A stretch of 64,000 nucleotides of DNA, from NCBI RefSeq assembly GCF_029203305.1, contig NC_089466.1:310001-374000 (forward strand), in the 5' to 3' direction. The notes below the pieces were generated by a model. The model was not told where the DNA came from. It saw only the letters and a list, made by a program, of their open reading frames with translations, and did no database searches. This stretch comes from Yamadazyma tenuis. Its lineage: Eukaryota > Ascomycota > Pichiomycetes > Serinales > Debaryomycetaceae. Of this stretch, positions 39,202 through 47,971 are shown piece by piece; within the stretch, counting starts at the first letter, position 1, and each line of letters starts with the position of its first letter. The position numbers were made by a program, and so were the translations under genes.

Positions 39202-39758
39202 AGAATAAGTAAATATAGAAAACCATGTTTGCACGCCAATTATACCAATAGTGTCGAACTGAAGTGCAGGGAATCTTAAAACCCATGTGTTATGAGTACT
39301 GGTAGTATACTAAAGCACCACTAGATGAAAGCCCTCAGAAAGAGAGTGTTATACCAAAATGTAACCCAAAAACAGTATCTTGCGCCACCCCACCCCCAGA
39401 TCCCGCAAATAAGAAGGTCGGGGCTCAGCCTCCGACTCCCACACGGTTTCCGGCCATAACTTTGGACTTGTACCCTTCAAGGGTAATTGGTTCGGCAAAG
39501 TTGACCGATGAGGCCTGAAATGTCGCACAGTTGCTAACTGTTTTTCAACTGAAAAAAACCGTTCCCAGATAAGCAACGTCTTATCAGATGCTAGGGCCAT
39601 TGAGTGAAAAGCTCTGCATATTATCACAATAGCTCTGAACTCGGTTCCCGATAAATACATAAATTCCTTTCCATTGTGAGTGGTACCATCAGTGTTCCGT
39701 GTATAAATATAAATATATCGGCCACTAATTTTTCACACCGGTTTAATACAAATCTCCA
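39202..39758 (+). promoter_or_regulatory. Promoter region of the FEN2-like transporter
   Basis: 557 bases. A TATA box (TATAAATA, 39702-39709) lies about 50 bases before the ATG. A 15-bp perfect inverted repeat TACCCTTCAAGGGTA is at 39471-39485, about 275 bases upstream, a shape expected for a dimeric factor. No gene is seen. Confidence 0.6.
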
Positions 39759-41213
39759 ATGCCTTCTATTCTTCATAAAGCCAAAGTTTTATTGTGGGGA
39801 GAAACTCCCAAAGATCCCAAAGAGGCCCGTCTCTTATTAAAAATGGATTGGTTCATCCTTTCGTTTGCGTGTTTGCTTTATTGGGTCAATTACTTGGATC
39901 GATTGAACTTGAGTAACGCATATGTGTCAGGAATGAAGGAGGAAATTGGATTGGTGGGAAACCAATTCAATGTGATCAATACGATGTTCACGGTTGGGTA
40001 CGTGGTGGGGTTGATCCCACACAATTTAATATTATTAAGAGTACGTCCTAGTATTTGGTTAAGTGTCTGCGGATTCTGTTGGGGTGTGTTAGTATTGGGA
40101 ATGTACAAAGTTGAGCACTTTTACCAGCTTTGTGTGATCAGATTCTTCCAAGCATTCTTTGAAAGTTCAACCTTTACCGGAGTTCATCTCATTTTGTCCC
40201 AATGGTACAAAGAGGAAGAATTGACCAAACGAACGGCGGTATTCACATCATCGGGGCTTATTGGCAACATCTTTTCATCCACCATGCAAGCCTCCATTCA
40301 CACCACTTTGAATGGTAGAAATGGGTTACTGGGATGGAGATGGTTGTTCATCATCGATTTTATCATTACGGTTCCAATTGTCACGTATGGATTCTTCTTT
40401 TTCCCTGACACCCCAGCCACTGCCAAAGCCATCTACTTCACGGAAGAAGAACTCGAAATTGCCCGGCGTCGGATGCCTCCCGCCAAAACAGATGTGTTCA
40501 ACTGGTCCATTGTGCGGAGGGTGGTGGGGAGCTGGAAATGGTACTTGTTCTCGCTCTTATTTGTGTTTGCTGGAGAAAATGAAAGTTACTCAACCAACTC
40601 GTTGTTTTCGCTCTACCTCACGTATTTCGGATATTCAGTCGATGCCAGAAACCACTACCCAATGGGAATGTATGCCATGGGGGTGTTTTTCACGTTTGGG
40701 TTCGCCTTATACGTGGATGGGACCGGGGCCCGTTATCACTGGCATGTGGCGGTAGCTACGGCGGTGATTATGATAATTCTGACCATCATGATGTTAGCCG
40801 CACCTGACAAAAGTAGTGTGATGTTCGCGGCCCACTATCTTCTGGGATGCAGTTATGCCGGGCAAGCGTCCTACTTTGCGTGGGCTAACGTGGTCTGTGC
40901 CAATGACCTCCAGGAGAGAGCGGTTGTTTTAGCATCGATGAATATGTTCTCCAATGCGGTTAATGCTTGGTGGTCAATTTTGTTCTACAGTGCGGACACG
41001 GCGCCGCACTTCACCAAAGGGTGCTACGCGATGATTGCCACCGTGGTGGCCAGTGTAGTGGTGGCGGGGTTAATTCGGGTTTTCCAGCTTCGTGATGAAC
41101 GCATTGAGCGTCTGCCGGCTGATGATGAAAAGCTGGAGCACCTGATCGGCAAGGATGGGGTGGTGACGCAAGCGCAAGAAGTCGAATCGGGTTCGGTGGA
41201 GGAGAGTAAGTAG
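39759..41213 (+). CDS. FEN2: Plasma-membrane pantothenate/H+ symporter, Fen2-like
   Basis: A 484-residue MFS transporter with about 12 membrane spans, in the allantoate permease family. Similarity to S. cerevisiae Fen2 is high: YWVNYLDRLNLSNAYVSGMK, FFQAFFESSTFTGVH, NGRNGL followed by GWRWLFIIDF, YAGQASYFAWAN and ERAVVLASMNMFSNAVNAWW. Fen2 takes up pantothenate for coenzyme A synthesis. Codon use is GC-richer than its neighbours, with six CTG codons. Two of these (40329-40331 and 40842-40844) replace small residues Ala and Gly of Fen2, fitting serine better than leucine. Related vitamin and allantoate transporters are alternatives for substrate. ATG at 39759. Confidence 0.82.
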   Translation: MPSILHKAKVLLWGETPKDPKEARLLLKMDWFILSFACLLYWVNYLDRLNLSNAYVSGMKEEIGLVGNQFNVINTMFTVGYVVGLIPHNLILLRVRPSIWLSVCGFCWGVLVLGMYKVEHFYQLCVIRFFQAFFESSTFTGVHLILSQWYKEEELTKRTAVFTSSGLIGNIFSSTMQASIHTTLNGRNGLLGWRWLFIIDFIITVPIVTYGFFFFPDTPATAKAIYFTEEELEIARRRMPPAKTDVFNWSIVRRVVGSWKWYLFSLLFVFAGENESYSTNSLFSLYLTYFGYSVDARNHYPMGMYAMGVFFTFGFALYVDGTGARYHWHVAVATAVIMIILTIMMLAAPDKSSVMFAAHYLLGCSYAGQASYFAWANVVCANDLQERAVVLASMNMFSNAVNAWWSILFYSADTAPHFTKGCYAMIATVVASVVVAGLIRVFQLRDERIERLPADDEKLEHLIGKDGVVTQAQEVESGSVEESK

Positions 41214-41287
41214 TGTTAATGTAAAATGTGGGGCACCCACGCCCTCTGTCAGACTGATCTAGAAAAGCGAGTTTCTTTTACCGGCGA

Positions 41288-41366
41288 CCCCTGTGCAGGG
41301 GGAGTGCGGAAACCGGCACGTAGCCGTCGCCGTTACTGGTTTGGGTAAGTTCGAAAGAATTAGTAA
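41288..41366 (+). promoter_or_regulatory. Candidate stress elements upstream of CAP1
   Basis: Two features in the 243-base gap before CAP1. An inverted repeat CCCCTGTGCAGGGG (41288-41301) contains two opposed STRE cores (CCCCT/AGGGG) for Msn2/4-type factors. TTAGTAA (41360-41366) is a Yap1-type response element 91 bases before the ATG. Both are short and could occur by chance. Confidence 0.4.
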
Positions 41367-41456
41367 TCACCCTGTTTGCCTCTGTCATTTATAAACGGTT
41401 GTACTCCCCGAAAGCAAATATCCGTTTTCCGGTTTTTTATATCAGAATTCTACATA

Positions 41457-42839
41457 ATGGCGGACATAAAGAGACATCATGACGAGCTTGCCAGTGCCAG
41501 TCCAGTTGATTATTCGGACTTGGACGGTTCCAAGAAGCATGTGAAACCGGGTAGAAAACCCATAGAAAGTGAGCCCAAATCTAAGAGAACCGCTCAAAAT
41601 AGAGCTGCTCAAAGAGCTTACAGAGAGCGGAAGGAAAGGAAGATGAAGGACTTGGAAGAGAAGGTTGAGCTTTTGCAAGACGAAAACTTAAAAATGAATA
41701 CCGAATCGGACTTTTTAAGAGCTCAAATTGACATGTTGAAGAATGAATTGATCAAAGTTAAGGGTGACGACTTTGAGTTAAATTTGCCTCAACGAGTAGG
41801 GAAATTAACTAAACCTAGCAATCACAGTAACAGTTCCAACACCTTGAACTCCAAATCATCATCAGACTTTTCCGACTCCAGATCTGTTAGTAGTTCGGTC
41901 AACGACTCAAGTCCTAACACTGATGTATCTGAAAATATATTGAGAAGTGAATTCCCATGGTCGAAGAACAACTTGCAATTGAACCAAACTTCTTACGAAG
42001 ATCGCTCTATTGGTAAACTTGGCTATAATAATGTTCCTGATTTGGTGTCTGGGTCAGTGTCTTCAAATTCCAATTCTCCTTTAAATGATAATATATTGTT
42101 TGAAGGAAGTGAAAGGTTTGAGGAACAATCCGATCCATTCTGCAAAAGCTTGAATGAAGTATGTGGCACGAAGGAGTGCCCAGTTCCTAAGTATAAACAA
42201 AAGCAACAGCAACAGCAACAACCTACAACTCAAATTGACCGCAAGACCCCACAAGCTTTAACCAACATACCGACAGATATGGGTAAGAAGGATAGCATTT
42301 CCTCAAACTCCCCTTTCAGTTTTTTCAATAATGACCAGCTCTTTGCTGATCCTTTCAGTTTTAATTTAACCCCAAAGAATGATGACAATGACCCGTTATC
42401 TTTCTTGAATGATAATAATTTTGATGTGAACTTGGCATTTGACGACGGAAAATCCGGCATCGATCACACTTCTCTTGACAGTTTGGTAACAGAGGAATCC
42501 TTATATGATCCTTTGAGAAATCAACAGAACAACAATTTTAACTTGAATGAATTTGTTAAAACTTCATTCTCCGACAAATCATCGTCAGGTGGAGGTGCAA
42601 GCCAACAAGAAAGTGTTCCAGCATTGGCAGAAGACGATGAGGTTGTACCTGCTCCAGAGAAGACATTCAAGTGTTCTGAAATCTGGGATAGAATTACATC
42701 TCATCCTCGGTACACTGAAATTGATATCGATGGTTTGTGCAGTGAATTGAAGACTAAGGCCAGATGTAGTGAAAGAGGTGTGGTTGTTAATGCCAGTGAT
42801 GTCAACACGTTATTAGAGCAATCAGCTACCAAGAGGTAA
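41457..42839 (+). CDS. CAP1: Redox-sensing bZIP transcription factor Cap1/Yap1
   Basis: A 460-residue AP-1-type factor. The basic region has the pap1 signature NRAAQRAYRERK (residues 48-59), followed by a leucine zipper to about residue 100. Both redox domains are intact. The n-CRD has Cys229, Cys236 and Cys241, with the Yap1 303-310-315 spacing. The c-CRD has Cys406, Cys428 and Cys437, matching the 598-620-629 spacing and spanning the masked nuclear export signal. Oxidation should trap it in the nucleus and induce antioxidant and drug-efflux genes. A short Gln run (around residue 250) and Asn/Ser-rich activation region fill the middle. It is shorter than S. cerevisiae Yap1 (650). A Ybp1-type partner is also in this window. 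The ATG at 41457 is chosen; the frame upstream lacks ATG in good context. Confidence 0.94.
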   Translation: MADIKRHHDELASASPVDYSDLDGSKKHVKPGRKPIESEPKSKRTAQNRAAQRAYRERKERKMKDLEEKVELLQDENLKMNTESDFLRAQIDMLKNELIKVKGDDFELNLPQRVGKLTKPSNHSNSSNTLNSKSSSDFSDSRSVSSSVNDSSPNTDVSENILRSEFPWSKNNLQLNQTSYEDRSIGKLGYNNVPDLVSGSVSSNSNSPLNDNILFEGSERFEEQSDPFCKSLNEVCGTKECPVPKYKQKQQQQQQPTTQIDRKTPQALTNIPTDMGKKDSISSNSPFSFFNNDQLFADPFSFNLTPKNDDNDPLSFLNDNNFDVNLAFDDGKSGIDHTSLDSLVTEESLYDPLRNQQNNNFNLNEFVKTSFSDKSSSGGGASQQESVPALAEDDEVVPAPEKTFKCSEIWDRITSHPRYTEIDIDGLCSELKTKARCSERGVVVNASDVNTLLEQSATKR

Positions 42840-42994
42840 TTGATACTACATATTTGTACTGTACATATTGGTAATGGGATTTTTTTTAATGATTTAAAGT
42901 TTTGTCTAAGTAATTCAATAGCAATCGGCGTTGTATATTTATATTTGGCAGTTCGCGATTAATTTGCGGTAAAGACGAGAGGCAATCTACAGAT

Positions 42995-43882
42995 ATGGTG
43001 AAAAAACTATTAATTAAGGCCTCGAACAGCTATTCTGATAACTTTCAGATTGTTCCTATCAATACACTTATACCTGTTAGAATTCAGCTGGAAATTGGTG
43101 ATTTCGAATTGTCTATTAACATCAAAAACTTCGATGGTTCCAAACCTCATGCCGCTAACAGCTTGTACAATTTAGGTGACCAATATTACCTCGATAAAAC
43201 CCCCATAGATCCAGAAAAATTCCATAAAAATGAAGTAGAAACGTCTCAGATTCCTAACTTGACCTTTGAAGTGAACTTTAGACCTAAATTTCCCGTCAAC
43301 GGTAAAGAATTTTCTTTTGGAAATGATTTCACAACTCCTATAAAGGACTACGTGCCAACCACGTTACTTTCCGCAGGCTTGAAATTTTTCAATTGGTTTA
43401 TTAATAGCACCGTCAAGGGTGATGTTTACTGTGACAAACCCTTTTTATACGGGCCAATCTTGAATAGTTGCACCTATATGTCCATTGATGAAGATATGCC
43501 ATCGAAACAATCGGTTTTGGATACAAGCAGTCAAAAATTCCCAGAGAATTTGAACAGCAACGTCGATAATATCTTAAAGATCCCTGAATTCTCGTTGGAA
43601 AGAAAGAAGTTCTTCAACAAATTGGTCAATTGTGAAAACTTTGTATTTGTTGAGTCTTCTATGTATAAGCTTAAGTTTGACACAAATTTCATTAAGATGG
43701 CGGACTCAAAATACTCAGTGAGTTTGCCCACTTATAACAACAGCACCTTTGATATCAATGTACTGAAGTATGCCAACGACAAATTGGACAACTTCAATTG
43801 GATTATTAAGATCGGTGGATACGAAGGTGTAGGTTACGGGAAGCTCGGGTTGGTAGTAAACTTTTCGTTGGTGGATGAATAA
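42995..43882 (+). CDS. Conserved fungal DUF1769 (UPF0590) protein
   Basis: A 295-residue protein with the DUF1769 signature: NLTFEVNFRPKFPVNGKEF, FGNDFTTPIKDYVPTTLLSA, LKFFNWFINSTVKGDVYCD and KPFLYGPILNSCTYM, in that order. No signal peptide or membrane helix. The family's function is unknown to me. Predominantly beta-rich with a closing GKLGLVVNFSLVDE. It follows CAP1 in the same orientation by 155 bases. ATG at 42995. Confidence 0.78.
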   Translation: MVKKLLIKASNSYSDNFQIVPINTLIPVRIQLEIGDFELSINIKNFDGSKPHAANSLYNLGDQYYLDKTPIDPEKFHKNEVETSQIPNLTFEVNFRPKFPVNGKEFSFGNDFTTPIKDYVPTTLLSAGLKFFNWFINSTVKGDVYCDKPFLYGPILNSCTYMSIDEDMPSKQSVLDTSSQKFPENLNSNVDNILKIPEFSLERKKFFNKLVNCENFVFVESSMYKLKFDTNFIKMADSKYSVSLPTYNNSTFDINVLKYANDKLDNFNWIIKIGGYEGVGYGKLGLVVNFSLVDE

Positions 43883-44088
43883 TTAAATCTCTACATGTAT
43901 ATATAATTAATTTTATGGCTACGATACTTATAGGGGCCCTGTAGTCTTCAACTCTGACGTAGGATAGTAGACGTTCAAATAGACATAGTTTGCAGTAATT
44001 TGGGATGCACACGTCTCAGGATTTTGAAGATGAATAGGTCGCACAGTTTTTCCTCCAATCATTTAGCAAATAATAATAACTAACAAGC

Positions 44089-44517
44089 ATGTCTACCTCC
44101 CTTGCTCGTACTATCAAAAACGTCTACAAATCCGGGATCAAGAGAGCCGCCTGGCAAATAGCATTTCTCAATGATACCAAACCTGGTGGAACTCTTGTTG
44201 GAACCGACGATCATGGTAACAAGTACTACGAAACTGATGCACCTGAAATCCACTTAAGAACCAGATGGGTTGAATACAATGCCACCTTTCTCAGTATTGA
44301 CATCTCTGCGGCCGAACCGGGATGGCACTACTGGTTAGGCTACGGTACCAACGTGTCTCCCAACAATTTACCCGAAGATCAAAAAGCCGTAAGAGCTTAC
44401 CCCATGCCAGAGAAACATAAAATCAATTTGACTGGTACTCGTGGAGCCTACGTTCCTTACAACACTGCCAAACCCAAGCACGAAGCCTGGACGCCGATAG
44501 TGAGTGAGAGATCTTGA
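44089..44517 (+). CDS. Complex I accessory subunit NDUFA12 (B17.2)
   Basis: A 142-residue NDUFA12-family protein of NADH:ubiquinone oxidoreductase. Family landmarks are LVGTDDHGNKYYE (the G-D-x-x-G-N-x-Y-Y-E motif), RTRWVEYN, and the downstream Pro-Gly-Trp-His-Tyr-Trp-Leu with PHNLP-like NNLPED. The C-terminal YVPYNTAKPKHEAW fits fungal members. The N-terminus is basic. Its presence shows that the organism is likely to have a proton-pumping complex I, unlike S. cerevisiae. ATG at 44089. Confidence 0.9.
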   Translation: MSTSLARTIKNVYKSGIKRAAWQIAFLNDTKPGGTLVGTDDHGNKYYETDAPEIHLRTRWVEYNATFLSIDISAAEPGWHYWLGYGTNVSPNNLPEDQKAVRAYPMPEKHKINLTGTRGAYVPYNTAKPKHEAWTPIVSERS

Positions 44518-44725
44518 ATTCACAAGCTGAAACACATCCACACACATCATAAGTTGCAAAACATAAAAGAAAAAAATCCATAAAACCTTTTTGGTACCCC
44601 TTCAGGTGCCTCTATTAGTTGAAGAAATACATATAAACATAGAAGCATTCTATTTTGTTCGTATTAGTGTAGTTCACCCGGCAGAGATAAGCTATTTGAC
44701 TAGTGTAAAATTTCCATTAAGTCGC

Positions 44726-44740
44726 ATGGATTTAATTTGA
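44726..44740 (+). other. Possible short upstream ORF of DYS1
   Basis: ATG GAT TTA ATT TGA, a four-residue frame ending 22 bases before the DYS1 ATG. It matters only if transcription starts upstream of it, which the sequence cannot show. Confidence 0.35.
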
Positions 44741-44762
44741 AAAACTTCTCATCGCATCAACT

Positions 44763-45893
44763 ATGAGTCAAGCTGATAAGATTCCTGGATTAGCCAGTGA
44801 TGCTGTTCTTAAACAGTCTGCACCAGTTCCTGACTCGTTTGTTGAAGTCAAAGGAATTGACTACTCAAAAGACTCTGCCTACAACATGACGGCCATCGAC
44901 TTGATTGCATCTATGAAGACAATGGGATTTCAAGGTTCTTCCGTAGGAGACGCTTGTGATATCATTAATAAAATGAGATCTTGGAGAGGTAAACATAAAA
45001 GTGAGTTGGAAGAACATGATATAAAAGGAGAATTTGATGACGAAGGATACCAGAAATCTACGATTTTCATGGGTTACACCTCCAATTTAATTAGTAGTGG
45101 ATTGAGAGACACTTTGAGATTTTTGGTCCAGCACAAGATGGTAAGTGCAATTGTTTCCACGGCCGGGGGAATTGAAGAAGATATCATCAAATGTTTAGCG
45201 CCTACCTTTATGGGTGAGTTCAGCCTTCCAGGTAAAGGCTTAAGAGATCAAGGTATGAACAGAATCGGAAACTTGCTTGTTCCAAATGACAACTACTGTA
45301 AATTTGAAGAATGGATGGTCCCTATTTTGGACAAGATGTTGGAAGAACAACAAGAAGAGTTGGAAAAGAACGGTGCCGATGCCTTTGACAACACGGCTGG
45401 GGTTTGGACACCTTCTAAGTTCATTGATCGGTTAGGACAAGAAATTAACGATGAGACTTCTGTTTTATACTGGGCTCACAAAAACCAAATTCCTATCTTT
45501 TGTCCAGCTTTGACCGATGGATCGATTGGAGATATGTTGTTTTTCCACACCTTTAAGGCTTCCCCAAGACAACTTCGGTTGGATATTGTAGCGGATATTA
45601 GACGTATTAATTCTATGTCAATGGAAGCCAATAATGCTGGAATGATCATACTTGGAGGAGGTTTAATCAAGCACCATATATGTAATGCCTGTCTCATGAG
45701 AAATGGTGCTGATTTTGCTGTATTTATCAATACTGGCCAGGAATTTGACGGGTCTGATGCGGGTGCTCGACCTGATGAAGCCATTTCATGGGGGAAAATT
45801 AAGGCCGACGCCAAACAAGTCAAAGTATATGCTGATGTCACGGTAGTATTCCCATTGATTGTGGCTGCCACTTTTGCAGCCCAAAAACCATAA
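44763..45893 (+). CDS. DYS1: Deoxyhypusine synthase
   Basis: A 376-residue enzyme that transfers the aminobutyl group of spermidine to a lysine of eIF5A, the first step of hypusine formation. NAD-binding and subunit-interface motifs are present: [33 protein letters not shown] and [13 protein letters not shown]. The active-site lysine is Lys345 in EAISWGKI, and [23 protein letters not shown] is split by no gap. Length is close to the S. cerevisiae enzyme (387). ATG at 44763. Confidence 0.94.
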   Translation: MSQADKIPGLASDAVLKQSAPVPDSFVEVKGIDYSKDSAYNMTAIDLIASMKTMGFQGSSVGDACDIINKMRSWRGKHKSELEEHDIKGEFDDEGYQKSTIFMGYTSNLISSGLRDTLRFLVQHKMVSAIVSTAGGIEEDIIKCLAPTFMGEFSLPGKGLRDQGMNRIGNLLVPNDNYCKFEEWMVPILDKMLEEQQEELEKNGADAFDNTAGVWTPSKFIDRLGQEINDETSVLYWAHKNQIPIFCPALTDGSIGDMLFFHTFKASPRQLRLDIVADIRRINSMSMEANNAGMIILGGGLIKHHICNACLMRNGADFAVFINTGQEFDGSDAGARPDEAISWGKIKADAKQVKVYADVTVVFPLIVAATFAAQKP

Positions 45894-45992
45894 ATATGTA
45901 AGTATCATTCCCAATATAGAAGTGTAATAAGTGCGACTTCCTTATCGAGCCAGCAGCCACACCCCGAGATGGAACGGCCTGGGGAGCTCGCG

Positions 45993-46000
45993 TATAAAAG
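45993..46000 (+). promoter_or_regulatory. TATA box of APE1
   Basis: TATAAAAG, 62 bases before the chosen ATG and downstream of an earlier in-frame ATG at 45969. Its position argues that the later ATG is the main start. Confidence 0.65.
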
Positions 46001-46061
46001 CCAGCCAATTCGCATCCGCCATACATTTTTTATCAAGTTCCTTCTATATCGTCTTTCGTTA

Positions 46062-47591
46062 ATGTCTGAGTTCAATGAAATGGTCCGTGCCTTGAAGGCT
46101 ACTCTCGACCAGTTGGAACAAAAGGAAATTAAATCTCAATCTGATTTTCAATCTCGAGTTACTTCCAACAACGCTGCCTCCACCCCGGTTAAATCCATGG
46201 ATTTTGCTGCCGTTTCCCAGAAGTACATCGACTTCACGTATGAGAACCCCACCATCTACCATGTGGTGTCTCACTTTTCCGGAAAGTTGGAAGACAATGG
46301 GTTCACTTACCTTTCTGAAAAGAAGACATGGTCCGACTTGAAACCAGGTCGTTACTACACGGCCAGAAACGGTTCTTCTTTGATAGCCTTTGTCGTGGGT
46401 CCTGACTGGACGGCCAAGAGAGGTGTTGGAGCCATTGGCTCGCATATCGATGCGTTGACCGTTGCTCTCAAACCCAACTCCACTAAACTGAAAGTTGACG
46501 GCTACGAATTATTGGGTGTTGCTAATTACGCCGGTACGTTGAGCGACAGCTGGTGGGACCGTGATTTGGGTGTTGGAGGTCGGTTGTTGATCAGAAAAGA
46601 TGGAAAGCTTGTCACTCAATTAGTTGACTCCTCTCCTAATCCAATTGCCCATATCCCTACATTGGCCCCCCATTTTGGAACTCCAGCAGTTGGTCCTTTT
46701 AACAAGGAAACTCAAGCGGTTCCGGTCATTGGATACCTGTCCGAGGATGATGAACCACCGACTGAAGAAGAAAAATCGGCTCCATTATATGGAAAACACT
46801 CTTTGAATGTGTTGAGATATGTGGCCAAGCTTGGAGGTGTAAAGGTCAGCGATATTTACCAAACCGATTTGCAATTATATGACGTTCAAAAAGGGTCCTT
46901 TGGAGGTTTGAATAAGGAATTCATATACTCACCTCGTATTGATGATAGAATTTGTTCTTATGCTGCTATTGAAGCATTGGTGGATGCTGCAAATGGAGGA
47001 GAACTTCCAGATGATGGATTCTCTCTTGTAGGATTGTTTGACCATGAAGAAATCGGGTCTGCTACCAGAACCGGTATCAAGGGTGGTTTAGTTGAGTCCA
47101 CTGTTGCTCGTGTGTTGGCTTCAGAATACTATGCATCTGCTACCCCAGTTGAAGAAGATATTAGGTTGGCTTATGCTAACACCATCATTCTTTCTGCCGA
47201 CGTCAGCCATTTGTTGAATCCTAACTTCTCTAGCGTCTACTTGGAGCATCACAAACCACTTCCAAATACTGGTTTGGCATTAGCTTTGGATCCTAATGGT
47301 CATATGGCTACCGACTCTACTGGAGTAGCATTGGCTGAAGAATTGGCTCGTATCAATGGAGACAAATTACAGTACTTCCAAATCAGAAATGACTCTAGAT
47401 CTGGTGGTACCATTGGTCCTTCTATCTCCTTACAAACTGGAGCTCGTACCATTGATTTGGGTATTCCTCAATTATCGATGCACTCTATTAGAGCTGCTAC
47501 TGGTGCTCGTGATTTAGGATTAGGTATCAAGTTCTTCACCGGGTTCTTCATCAACTGGAGGACTGTCTACGATACTTACCTGGATTTGTAG
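46062..47591 (+). CDS. LAP4: Vacuolar aminopeptidase I precursor (Ape1, M18 family)
   Basis: A 509-residue M18 metallo-aminopeptidase, the main cargo of the cytoplasm-to-vacuole (Cvt) route. The N-terminal amphipathic helix (FNEMVRALKATLDQLEQKE) matches the Ape1 propeptide that drives assembly and Atg19 binding. Metal-site motifs are GVGAIGSHIDALTV, PRIDDRICS, LFDHEEIGS and LSADVSHLLNPN; the C-terminal SMHSIRAATG is also conserved. Similarity to S. cerevisiae Ape1 (514 residues) runs over the full length. An in-frame ATG at 45969 would add 31 residues, but a TATA box lies after it and the propeptide homology starts at 46062. Confidence 0.93.
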   Translation: MSEFNEMVRALKATLDQLEQKEIKSQSDFQSRVTSNNAASTPVKSMDFAAVSQKYIDFTYENPTIYHVVSHFSGKLEDNGFTYLSEKKTWSDLKPGRYYTARNGSSLIAFVVGPDWTAKRGVGAIGSHIDALTVALKPNSTKLKVDGYELLGVANYAGTLSDSWWDRDLGVGGRLLIRKDGKLVTQLVDSSPNPIAHIPTLAPHFGTPAVGPFNKETQAVPVIGYLSEDDEPPTEEEKSAPLYGKHSLNVLRYVAKLGGVKVSDIYQTDLQLYDVQKGSFGGLNKEFIYSPRIDDRICSYAAIEALVDAANGGELPDDGFSLVGLFDHEEIGSATRTGIKGGLVESTVARVLASEYYASATPVEEDIRLAYANTIILSADVSHLLNPNFSSVYLEHHKPLPNTGLALALDPNGHMATDSTGVALAEELARINGDKLQYFQIRNDSRSGGTIGPSISLQTGARTIDLGIPQLSMHSIRAATGARDLGLGIKFFTGFFINWRTVYDTYLDL

Positions 47592-47971
47592 ACTGCTGGA
47601 AAACAGCCTTACTTAGAGTATATTAAAATGAACACTGATTAGCATTACGTTTCTCGCCTGTCTGTTTTGCAGCTATTGCTGGAGCCCTCACCAAACTATT
47701 TCCATATACTATTTCCGGATTTACTTTGACAACAATTCATGTCTATCTGCGTTGAACACGTTTTATAACCTGAATGTCGCTTCTAGGACCTATTAACCAT
47801 ATCTGTGACAGCTTTAGTTTGCCCAATGTGCTACTTCTGCAACTGGTCAGTTATTGCACGACCTCGCATTTTTTTATCATACAGCGTCAATACTCTGCCA
47901 ACTGAACACAAGAGCATTGACTTAAGTAACTCACATCGTTCCTTTCATATACAATTGATAGTTACTATACA
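47592..47971. promoter_or_regulatory. TIF3 promoter region
   Basis: 380 bases between APE1 and TIF3. A plus-strand frame of 95 codons overlaps the TIF3 start and first intron and has no conserved content. No RNA gene is seen. Confidence 0.45.
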
